Source: Lumbricus rubellus
Taxonomy: Eukaryota > Annelida > Clitellata > Crassiclitellata > Lumbricidae
Length of the DNA stretch: 64,000 nucleotides
Assembly (NCBI GenBank): GCA_945859605.1
Contig: OX243828.1
Location: forward strand, 23,061,609 to 23,125,608
Reading direction: 5' to 3'
Numbering within the stretch: the stretch's first letter is position 1; each line of letters starts with the position of its first letter. The position numbers and the translations under genes are program-made. The notes below the pieces were generated by a model. The model was not told the origin of the DNA, made no database searches, and saw only the letters and a list, made by a program, of their open reading frames with translations. This document shows positions 55,701 through 64,000 of the stretch, in pieces.

Positions 55701-57143
55701 GGAGCCAGCCACGGAGAAAGCACGTCGCTGCCTGATTGTAGTCTGTGAGCGTGGAACAATAAGTTCCGCTTGTGCAGTTGAGCGGAGAGAGCAGCAGCGT
55801 TAAATGTTCATTTAACACACATTGGCTGCTTAACTTGATATATTTTCTTATGTACGTTGTAGATTGCGGCGGTTCTCACAGCGCCATTTGATGTCGTCAA
55901 AACTCATCGCCAGATGGAGCTAGGTGAAGCTGCCATGCACAAAAGCAAACGGATTGTTTCAACAGTCGGTCTGATAAAGGATTTGTACGCAAGTCGAGGA
56001 ATGTCGGCGCTCTTTGCAGGTCAGTTGTGCGTCTGTAGTTACGGATTCTTATTGCTGACATGGATCAGCATTTTTATTCTTCTGGTTTGTGTATTTGCTC
56101 AATTCTTGTTCAGTTTGCTGTTCACATCAACACTGCAACATATTCTATCTCTTATTATTATTATTATTATTATTATTGTTGTTTTTGTTGTTATTATTAT
56201 TATTATTATTATAATTATTATTATTATTTTTATTTATAACACATATTTATTCTCTTCAACAAAAATTCCAAACAGAACAAATCAATTTCAGTGAGACCAA
56301 CCACGCTCATCCATGTCAATTGGGGCTTAATAAAGGAACCTGTGAAAGCCACAGCGTTAAATAGCTGTATAGTCATGGAGATACGTTGGAATAAATAATA
56401 ATAACAATAATAATAATAATAATAATAATAACAATATTATTATTATTAATGACATTTGCTTATTTAATTCAACTTACAAGTATGCAGGATATAGATGATA
56501 ACAGGTGTAACAGGAATAGAGTTTAACTGCATTGCTGCCTGAGGGGTGTCCTATCCAACCTACTGCTGATTTACTGTTTGCTCCTAAGGAGCAGTAGGCC
56601 GAGTCATCCTTATGTGGCCAGTGGGTGTCGAACCCACACCCTACTGCTCACTGACAGCACACAGTCAGTTCTGCCTACTGGGTCTTAGTTTCCTTAGAAC
56701 TAAACTGTTGAAGAAAAGCTTTTCACTTTGTTGGTATGTGCACTTGTTATAGCACCCCTTCAAGCTCTCTACTCAGAGTCGCTCCCAAATGCAGAACGGA
56801 CACTGCGTCGGAGTTTCACGCCGAAGCGCTGAGCAATTGTGAGTGAAGGACTTGCCCAAGGTCCTTACGCGGCGAGGTGGATTCGGACCTCGAACCTTCC
56901 GGCTCCAAGGCAATGACGCCACCACTACACCACCGCGCCCCACACTTTAATGTGACTTAAGAATTTGTTTCAGTTGATTGTCTTTAACACCTTGAAAAGA
57001 TTTCGCTGTCTGTTGCATTTCCAGGCATTGTTCCGAGAGTTTTGAAGGTCGCTCCGGCCTGCGCGATCATGATAACTGTGTACGAGCTGGGCAAGTCTTT
57101 CTTCCGCAAGCGTAAAGAAGAATCCAATTCTCTATTCCAGTAA
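49730..57143 (+). CDS. SLC25A39/40: Mitochondrial glutathione carrier SLC25A39/SLC25A40
   Basis: Six-helix inner-membrane carrier; the vertebrate proteins import glutathione into mitochondria. Eight exons: 49730-49871, 50848-51059, 52352-52419, 53620-53747, 54313-54486, 55252-55361, 55863-56019, 57025-57143 (stop TAA). All introns are GT-AG, phases 1,0,2,1,1,0,1 agree, and the product is 369 residues. The three carrier signatures PX(D/E)XX(K/R) are present: [19 protein letters not shown] and APFDVVKTH. Family text includes [33 protein letters not shown] and [18 protein letters not shown]. The first matrix loop has Cys71, Cys85, Cys87 and Cys90, matching the cysteine loop reported to sense iron-sulphur in SLC25A39. 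The loop spacing looks more like SLC25A40 and the last third more like SLC25A39, so it is probably the single pre-duplication orthologue. Confidence 0.97.
51125..51532. mobile_element. PIF/Harbinger-type MITE, copy 1
   Basis: Inverted ends GGCCTAAAAAAAATGTTGTG and CACAACATTTTTTTAGGCC (extending through tttccggta), flanked by TTA on both sides. The body includes tgggtaggtaggtcgg and tgtctgcacctaaaactgct. TTA duplication is typical of PIF/Harbinger. It lies in carrier intron 2, 65 bp past the donor. Confidence 0.85.
51700..51795 (+). mobile_element. LINE 3' tail with (AATG)n
   Basis: tgggagcgcctctgaatagg, ttcttgaagaggcgctttat and aaattctcat, then aatgaatgaatga. Carrier intron 2. Confidence 0.7.
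52067..52272 (+). mobile_element. tRNA-derived SINE
   Basis: Head tgctgtggtgtagtgggtat, B-box area GGTTGGAATCCACCTC, diverged tail gagcttggaggagcac. Carrier intron 2, about 80 bp before exon 3. Confidence 0.82.
52474..52556. mobile_element. Tiny TTAA-flanked MITE
   Basis: TTAA, CCCATTCTAGCC ... GATGGGAAAGGG, TTAA. Arms are imperfect, with an inner palindrome cgggtcacgggtgacccg. Carrier intron 3, close to the donor. Confidence 0.55.
52747..52957 (+). mobile_element. tRNA-derived SINE
   Basis: gcggtggtctagtggtggcg, B box GAGGTTCGAATCCACCTC, tail ggggcgctataacaagtgca and catacaaaca. Carrier intron 3; nearly identical to 36545-36768. Confidence 0.9.
53079..53494. mobile_element. PIF/Harbinger-type MITE, copy 2
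   Basis: Same ends and body as 51125-51532, same orientation, flanked by TTA. The inner A/T-run region differs in length. Carrier intron 3. Confidence 0.85.
53976..54171 (-). mobile_element. tRNA-derived SINE, reverse copy
   Basis: Tail gcacttgttatagcgcccct at left; B box and head on the minus strand at right. Carrier intron 4. Confidence 0.88.
54934..55150 (+). mobile_element. tRNA-derived SINE
   Basis: agggcgcggtggtgtagtgg, B box CAGGTTCGAATCCACCTC, tail aggagcgctataacaagtac followed by acatgcatacataca. Carrier intron 5. Confidence 0.87.
55527..55770 (-). mobile_element. 5'-truncated LINE 3' end, reverse copy
   Basis: The minus strand reads [15 protein letters not shown], the common reverse-transcriptase C-terminal text, then after decay the tail with ggagcactcctgagtaga and gcgctatatcaaatt, then (TAAA)n. 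Carrier intron 6. Confidence 0.75.
56145..56445. repeat. (TTA)n and (TAA)n tracts
   Basis: Two runs, 56153-56235 and 56394-56450, in carrier intron 7. Confidence 0.9.
56733..56941 (-). mobile_element. tRNA-derived SINE, reverse copy
   Basis: Tail gcacttgttatagcacccct at left; B-box area and head caccgcgcccc at right. Carrier intron 7, about 80 bp before the last exon. Confidence 0.88.
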
Positions 57144-58529
57144 CTTGCCAACATCACCCATGTAATTAGAGTTTGTTTGACTCATTGGATATCCATCCGC
57201 AAGTCAGATGAACGAGTGCCGATCTTCGGAGATTAGCCTGTCCTTACTTAACATTAGTGTTTGCGTTTTGAAACGCACTGAACATTTATGCAACTAATGT
57301 AACCGTTCCTGCATAATTACCTTTGAAATGTTTACTCCAAGTAGGGTCGTGTAACATCGTGGGATCGACTGTAGACTTGAGCATATCATTCTAACAAGAT
57401 AAAATAGTCTTGATACTTGATAGTCCTTCGTCTGTTTAAATTCACGTTTATATTCATCTATGTCAGAAAGAATGCGCGATTTCATATAACCCTGTGTGTC
57501 CTGTATTGAGTTTTTGGATATATTGTTGTTTTGCGACTATCTGAATCATTTTGAGAAATAAGACATAAATCTGAGAAAATCTTGAGTTTAAAGAGAGTGA
57601 CTGAGAACAGTCGCATTCTAGTTCTGTGTCCATGCTGTAGTCGAGAGCGCTTCTGAGTAGTTATCTGAATCTGAAAGCAGTTTTGTCTTGGCATGGAAAG
57701 TGTCTGAGAAACTGAATGTGAATGTGTAGGCACATTTTTATTTTGGCATTGCCTGAAAGCATAATACAATCTAAGTTTTATTTCAAAATATCACGCCTTG
57801 GTTTGTTACGATTCATGGTTATGAGTAGATGATCACAAATTATTTCAATAGTCGAATTTAACAGAATTTGGCAGTCATTCAAGGCGTGATAATATCTTAC
57901 TGCTAATTTTTTACCAATGCCATCTGCCGAATGGAAGGAGGATAGTGTAAAGTGATCCCAAGTCCATGCGCTCTTTGTGTCAGAGTGTAACCATTAACAT
58001 AAAACCTCTCCCCAGCAATATACAAGTTTAGGTTTTGTCTTGGCATGGGAAGCTGTCTGAAAGACGCAATGTGTCATGGAAAATGTGAAGTTTAACAATT
58101 AGTTGGTGACCATTGTCTGGGAAGCCTATGCGTTTGGTCGTTAAAATATAGTCATAGTTTTATTTTGGCACAGATTACTGTATGAAAAATCTGGAGGTAC
58201 TGGTGAACAATTATACTGGTCTTAAAAAGAATGAATGCTGGGATGAGAAGTTGTTTTATTTTTGTTGTGCAATGCAATGCAAATTGCTCAAATAGTGGAC
58301 ACTTATTTTTTTGAGTTTCTCAATTAGAATAGAAAGAATTTCGAAGTGAAAATATTCCGACGTAAAGTTGATGTTTTCTTTTGCTGTCTATCAGTGAGTG
58401 TGGCGTGTGTATTTTCTGTGATGTTTGGCATTTTAAGGTTTATAATTGCTGCAACAATTAGTTTTAAACTAAACTGGTTTGGTGTTAGGATGGTTTGGCT
58501 ATTGATAGCTTAGTGATAACAATTATTGT

Positions 58530-58710
58530 GGAGCATGGTGATGTAGTGGTGGGTGTGGTGCTTTGGAGCTGGAAGGTTTCAGGTTCAAATCCACCTCAAA
58601 CCGCCACGTAGGGACCTTGAGCAAGTCCTTCACATGCAATTGCTCATGCGCTTTGGTGTGAAACTCCGATGCAGTGTCCGCGCTATAGTCGAGAGCGCCT
58701 CTGAGTAGAC
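58530..58710 (+). mobile_element. tRNA-derived SINE, tail lost
   Basis: gagcatggtgatgtagtggt, B-box area CAGGTTCAAATCCACCTC, ends gagcgcctctgagtag. Confidence 0.8.
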
Positions 58711-59043
58711 TATTGATTATCTAGGATTGTTGGCTTTCCTCATTTTATGAGGTTGTATCATCGTATGCACATAAGTCCGTGGCCAGTCCAAAAAAAGTTT
58801 AGGACAGACCAGAGTCGTCGTGTAAATTTGTTGAAGCCTGGTATGGGTGTCATGTTCACTCTAACCCACTCTTTTCCCCCTTGTTTCAAAGTAGTTGTAA
58901 TGTTCCCTGATGGTATGTGCAATCAAATTGTGTGTTTTAGGAAAGACATGCTGATTCATGCAAAGTTATGTCATCATTTGAACCTGTTGTCTTTGTTCTT
59001 TGTGGTATTGTTAACATGAAACGTTGGCTTTATACTCACGCTG

Positions 59044-59049
59044 AATAAA
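59044..59049 (+). terminator. Candidate poly(A) signal
   Basis: AATAAA followed by a GT-rich stretch (tgtgttgtcg) about 1.9 kb after the carrier stop codon. Confidence 0.35.
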
Positions 59050-59135
59050 TGTGTTGTCGATTTCGAATGGTGTTGACACTGTTGAGAGATTGATAGCTGA
59101 CAAGTCTGGCATATCATGTATGTATTTATGTATTT

Positions 59136-59263
59136 TTACTTGTTATAGCGCCCCTTCAAGGTATCTCCTCAGAAGCGCTCCCGACTCCAGTGCAGACACT
59201 GAATCGGAGTTTCACGCCGAAGCGCGGAGTAATTAGGAGTGAAGAACTTGCCCAAGGTCCCTA
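59136..59263 (-). mobile_element. SINE tail half, reverse copy
   Basis: acttgttatagcgccccttc to cttgcccaaggtccctac; the tRNA-like head is missing. Confidence 0.75.
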
Positions 59264-59861
59264 CTGATATATAATTGACAAGGCACATATGTTATATTTT
59301 CACATGGAGGGAAAATAGGGTCAAGGAAGACAAAAAGACATGGGTTGGAAAACGCAAAACACAATCTTGCAGAAATAGACTTTGACATAAGAATTGTGCT
59401 GGAGCCTATCAGAGACAGAAAGAAATGGAATTATCTTGTACAATCTCATTGTAGACATGCCGAGAGTTGCATGTGGTGTAGGCTAAAAACATTGTGCATG
59501 TAGACCCTAATTCATGATGTCTTTTACACTAGGTAGTAGACCTACATTTACATACGTAGTTAGCATAAAAGCAAGCCTGTTTATTATCCTTAAGGTAAAA
59601 TGAAATCTGATAAATTTCTAGTCGTTATTTCGGTGGTTGCACAGGGAATAAATGCGCTAAATAACCGTTGCTTATTTTCCGCATCACGGCGCCTCATCAG
59701 TGATCATCAGGAAGCCGACGTAAACTTCGTTATTCGAAGTTTCAGTGTAGACGAAAGTGGCGCCGACTTGCGTTTCATGCAGAAGCGAATTCGATTTATG
59801 AGGCGCCAGATTTTGCCTTAGTTCAAAGAGATAGCAGTCGCTGACGAGCAGTTTGCTATAC
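59264..59861. other. Stretch without a supported gene
   Basis: A 73-codon open frame (59600-59821, plus) has no recognisable domain. Inverted matches around 59690 and 59800 (ggcgcctcat / atgaggcgcc) suggest a small foldback. Confidence 0.35.
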
Positions 59862-59882
59862 AAAGATACATACATACACACA

Positions 59883-59916
<34 letters not shown>

Positions 59917-59943
59917 CATACATACATACATACATATATACAT
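59862..59943. repeat. (CATA)n microsatellite, left part
   Basis: cata repeats abut the 1.9-kb element at 59944. The same repeat resumes at 61820. Confidence 0.95.
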
Positions 59944-61819
59944 TAGGGTGGCCCACAAATATGAAAGTTGGAAATTCAATTCTCCACAAGGCTGCCCTTG
60001 TTCCACTTGCTATTATTGATTTATTTGCCAAGTTTCAACCAAATTGAGCAATGTTTACTGGTACCAATTTTCTGCAAGATTTTAATTAAGCATCAAAAAA
60101 TTGAAAAAATCGCCTTTTGACCGTACTCCAAAGAGGCATGCAATTATCAGCTTTAAACAAACATTATCATCACAAATGTGTCTTTTAAATCACTCTGTTA
60201 AAGCTATTAAGCTAATGTAGAATCAATGACAGTCTCACAAAAATTGAATATGAAATATAACATGAAACATTTCAGATGTTCTTAATCATTCTTAAAATTT
60301 TAGATTTAAGCTCAATAGGAAGGCTTTGGCTAATTCTATTACCCTGAGTAGTAAGAAGGTCAAACAGTTTTTAAAGAGATCTCTTTGTGACATACACCTA
60401 CATTAGAGGATTTCCTGTCCAGGCATTCCATGGTAGCCCCAAACTAGCAACACATGCTTCCTAGATATATCTAATTACCAACATGTGAAAACTAATTTTT
60501 ACCGATTTTTAGTGTTTTATGAAATTATAAATAATTACTGTTTAATGAAATTAAAACAATAATCTACAGTGAACAATTTTTAATGATATTTGGATAATTT
60601 GTTATTGGCTGTTGTTTTAATAATTCAACAACTTTCCTAAAATTTGTCATTTTCCTCGCCATGAATAGCCAAACTTGTGTGGGGTATGATTTAAACAAAC
60701 CAGACTTCCATCTAGATTATTATGCAGCCTGCTTATCTTTTTCAAATTTCACTTACCTATTTTCTTTGGTAAAAATTTCCAACACACATGCCATGACAGC
60801 TGAGGGTTTTGTCAAATACATACCATACTTTTAAAGGTGATGACTATTTTAGTACATCAAATGAGCACTAAGCTGACCGAAAATGTTACGTAGGCCCTAT
60901 AAACATACATTTACCTATGTCAACAAGACCTATTTTGTATATAGTTTCTCTGTGAGTAAATAATACATTATATTCATGTAAAAAGCAGCTCTAGATTTTG
61001 TGTAGGGGGAATGTCATTCAGACATGCCAAGATTAAAAACCGATTACCAAGGTAACAATCATTACTACTTTCATGACATCACCAACTGTTATTTCATTTT
61101 CTTAATGAAATATGAAATTCTTCAGGATTTCTCCATTAAATTTTGTGGCTGTCTAGAAAGAATGTTCTTGGCATCCATAAGAGCCAACAATGTTGGAAGC
61201 TTCTGGATGATGCCATGATAGCTGCGGTTTTTGTCAAATGAGCCATTATTACACAAAGTCAAAAGACCAACATTAATCTCATAATTATCATACTCAAGGT
61301 GTGCTTAACAAATTACTGTAAAAAATACTGGAATAACCTAAATTATCAGTATGAAGAGCAATTATAAGTAAACAATCTAATTGTATTTAAGAAGCAAAAT
61401 GCAAGTGAAAAACTTTAGTTTGTAAGTTGGCAGCCAAAATTTTGAAATGACCTCCAATTCAGTAAGAGTTTTCTAACATAAAAAGCTTGCAATAAGCTTC
61501 TGTTTGTATATAATCTTATAGTTATCTATTTATTTAAATACACTTGACATCTTGATTATGATTTTAAAAGATGGTCCTTGGAATTCATGGGTGCTACTGT
61601 CAATTTATAATGTTACATTAATGTATACCTGTTAAAATTTGAAATGCACATTTTACGTGAGTCCTATATAAAAGCTCTCGAAAATTGGTACCTCTAAACA
61701 TGCTCAGATCTCTTCAATTTTTTCAACACACAGTCTTCTAGTCAAGTGGAACAAGGGCAGGCTTGTGGAGCAGCATATTTTGGAAAAATATTTTCCCCAT
61801 GTAAGTTTGGGCCACACTA
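59944..61819. mobile_element. Non-autonomous hAT-like element, 1,876 bp
   Basis: Ends TAGGGTGGCCCACA and TTTGGGCCACACTA, inner inverted matches cacaaggctgcccttgttcc / ggaacaagggcaggcttgtg, and exact duplication ATATACAT at 59936-59943 and 61820-61827. The first seven bases equal those of the element at 27418. AT-rich with no transposase. Confidence 0.85.
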
Positions 61820-61952
61820 ATATACATACGTACATACATACATGTACATGCATACATACATACATACATACATACATACATACATGCATGCATACATACA
61901 TACATACATACATACACATACATACATACATACATACATACATACATACATA
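61820..61952. repeat. (CATA)n microsatellite, right part
   Basis: cata repeats with catg interruptions, ending where the second-family SINE tail begins. Confidence 0.95.
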
Positions 61953-62085
61953 CATTGTAATTGCAAAGCTGTCTGCTCAGTTAGTATACATGTAGTTAAG
62001 TTTAATTAAGATTACTGCATAACTTGTAAGTGTAAAGCGCAGTGCGTCTTGCAGGCGTTTCATTATAAAAAAGATTATTATTATT
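61953..62085 (+). mobile_element. Second-family SINE, 3' half
   Basis: attgtaattgcaaagctgtc to gtcttgcaggcgtttcatta then (TTA)n, matching 26150-26265. Confidence 0.75.
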
Positions 62086-62182
62086 ATTACATACATACAT
62101 GCATGCATGCATGCGTACGTACATACATACATACATACGTACGTACGCACGCACACACATACATACATACATACATACATTC
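62086..62182. repeat. (CATA/CATG/CGTA)n microsatellite
   Basis: Tetranucleotide repeats with changing third base. Confidence 0.95.
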
Positions 62183-62540
62183 ACATACGTCGGCCTATAG
62201 CCTAGCCACTTGTATATCGTATAAGATACATTGGCCTACATAATTATTATTATTACAGGCTACAATGTTCTAATGGAAGGAGGTTTACAATGTGCGATTT
62301 GATTCGTAATTTATCGTTGCATTTATTAAGGTGATGAACGCAATAATTTTTCTTCGCCGTGAAAGAAGAACGGCATAAAACGGACATCCAGACAAATGGA
62401 TAAACGAAGTGACAGACAGAGGTACAGAACCAGACAAAGACAGAGGCAAAGACAGACTAAGGCGGGTGACTCAATAAATAAAACTATAGTGGATGAATGT
62501 GGGCATCATGAAAGAGCCTCTCCCTTTGTCTATGTCAGTC
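62183..62540. other. Gene-free stretch
   Basis: No exon was recognised. A (AGAC)n-like section lies at 62410-62460. Confidence 0.4.
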
Positions 62541-62544
62541 TATA

Positions 62545-62575
<31 letters not shown>

Positions 62576-62637
62576 ATCTGCCTCTCTCTCCCATTACGAG
62601 AGAGGGGAGACAGACAGAGGGATGAGGGGAGGGAGGC

Positions 62638-62714
<77 letters not shown>

Positions 62715-62985
62715 GAGGGAGAGAGAGGGAGATGGAGGGAGGGAGGTAGAGGGTTAGAGAGAGACAGAGAGAGACAGAGAGAGATGGATAGAGAGAGAGG
62801 GAGGAGAGGGAGAGACAGACAGACAGAGACACAGAGACAGAGGCAGAGACGGAGGGAGGGAGGGATTGACGGAGGGAGGGAGTGAGGGAGAGAGGAAGAG
62901 AGGGTGAGTGAGAAAGGGAAAGCGGGAGAGGGAGAGAGGGATAGAGAGAGCGAGGGGAGAGGGAGAGACAGACAGAGAGAGAATG
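62541..62985. repeat. Low-complexity (TCTG), (GT), (GA), (CAGA), (GGGA) tract
   Basis: Purine-rich simple repeats over about 440 bp: gtctgtct, gtgtgtgt, gagagaga, cagacaga and gagggaga. Open frames here are artefacts. Confidence 0.95.
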
Positions 62986-63334
62986 GCGGATTGTTTAGAC
63001 AACTGTCTCATTCCTATGGAATAGTTTGTTAAGGCAACGAACGAAATGCAACGACTAAAGCGTTTGACACGAATTACGATTAGAATGAGATGAACAACGG
63101 CGAATTGATTTACTCGAATCCTACGTGTTTAGGATTAGGAACTTAGGTTGGATGAAAATATATAGTATAGGCCCTATACGTTGAAAGAGTTATTTATAGG
63201 CAGCATTAACACGTACATGTAACTATATTTATATGCATTGTGACACGATTGTGTAATGTGTAGGCCACTAAATCGAGTGACGGATTATAGACTACTTAAG
63301 TTGATGGTCGCATGTAAGCCTTATGTAGACTGCA
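62986..63334. other. Gene-free stretch
   Basis: Unique AT-rich sequence; no feature. Confidence 0.4.
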
Positions 63335-63742
63335 CGTGGATGTATGTATGTATGTGTGTGTGTGTATGTAAGCTTAGGCTATGTGTTGTGTATGTCTGTA
63401 TGTGTGTATGTATGTATGTCCGTATGTATGTATGTATGTATGTATGTATGTATGTATGTATGTATGTATGTATGTATGTATGTATGTATGTATGTATGTA
63501 TGTATGCATGCATGCATGCATGTATGCATGTATGCATGTGTGCATGCATGCATGCATGTATGCATGTATGTATGTATGCATGTATGTATGTATGTATGCA
63601 TGCATGGATACATGCATGTATGCATGTATGCATGTGTGCATGTATGCATGCATACATGCATACATGTATGCTTGTATGTTTGTGTGTTTTTATGTTTGTT
63701 TGTTTGTATGTATGTATGTATGTATGTATGTTTGTTTGTTGT
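63335..63742. repeat. (ATGT/ATGC)n microsatellite, ~400 bp
   Basis: tatg repeats change to catg in the middle and to tttg at the end. Six-frame open reading (Met-Tyr-Val-Cys and the like) is produced by the repeat only. Confidence 0.95.
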
Positions 63743-64000
63743 GTCTTAGTCAGCCGTGCGTGTTCAAAGTATTGACGACTTCACTTATTAACCTCAATCT
63801 GCTGGAAAGAAGTGGTTACAATATGGACTACCATAGTGAACATTTCGAATTGTCGACAAAGGCATCACGTACTTTATTGAGGTCTCTTTCAGCACTCACG
63901 ACTGAGACTGGAGTGCATGAATTCTAATAATTGCGATAGAAGCATTCTAAATTGGTCTATCGACTGTTCATTTAGGATTCTAGTTGTACCTGGAATTGGT
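63743..64000. other. Window end, nothing recognised
   Basis: No exon was supported; the open frame entering from the microsatellite has no known domain. Confidence 0.4.

Larger units (their letters stand above)
57144..59066 (+). other. Probable long 3' UTR of the carrier gene
   Basis: No coding feature is supported. It ends near AATAAA at 59044-59049. A SINE is inserted at 58530-58710. Some phrases recur (tcttggcatggraag near 57687 and 58038; ttttggca near 57740 and 58162). Confidence 0.4.

Noticed and set aside
58747..59019. 90-codon plus-strand frame after the carrier gene
   Set aside because: No known domain, poor codon character, and it sits in the probable carrier 3' UTR next to a SINE.
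63256..63927. Long open frames of Met-Tyr-Val-Cys type on both strands
   Set aside because: They are translations of (ATGT)n microsatellite; all frames on both strands are open for the same reason.

Overview
This is a window of animal nuclear DNA. It has spliced genes with phase-consistent GT-AG introns, at least fifteen copies of a tRNA-derived SINE, 5'-truncated LINE ends, many DNA-transposon relics and MITEs, and long microsatellites. The genes have clear animal orthologues. The frequent palindrome TAGGCCTA and the repeat load suggest a marine invertebrate, perhaps a deuterostome; that assignment is a guess, and no feature fixes the phylum. I see nothing bacterial or viral.

Five protein-coding genes are supported, mostly rebuilt exon by exon. 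(1) 2.8-7.5 kb, minus: the 3' part of a gene for a von Willebrand A domain protein with an intact metal site (MIDAS). (2) 17.5-31.1 kb, minus: CYB5R4, with cytochrome b5, CS and FAD/NADH reductase domains; twelve exons located and one missing. (3) 34.4-38.6 kb, plus: complete ADP-dependent glucokinase, ADPGK, 5 exons, 472 residues. (4) 43.1-46.6 kb, minus: TIGAR, without its first exon. (5) 49.7-57.1 kb, plus: complete SLC25A39/40, the mitochondrial glutathione carrier, 8 exons, 369 residues.

CYB5R4 and ADPGK are head to head, ADPGK and TIGAR converge, and TIGAR and the carrier diverge. All four touch sugar phosphate, NAD(P)H or glutathione metabolism, but I treat the cluster as probably coincidental.

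The rest is repeats. Several are well delimited: a mariner-type element with ~210-bp inverted repeats and a decayed transposase, a 2.3-kb hAT-like element with an 8-bp target duplication, a 1.9-kb non-autonomous relative, two hAT MITEs with perfect 8-bp duplications, two PIF/Harbinger-type MITEs in neighbouring introns of the carrier gene, three tiny TTAA-flanked hairpins, two foldback elements and a 5'-truncated LINE with a 14-bp duplication.

The most unusual signals are minisatellites inside genes. A 13-residue repeat lies within the reductase domain of CYB5R4, a 9-residue acidic repeat lies in a greatly enlarged linker of TIGAR, and a 38-bp repeat contains the functional splice donor of the CYB5R4 CS exon and copies it seven times. 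CYB5R4 also has a GC-AG first intron. The SINE tail and the LINE 3' end share sequence, and their tails run directly into the long microsatellites.
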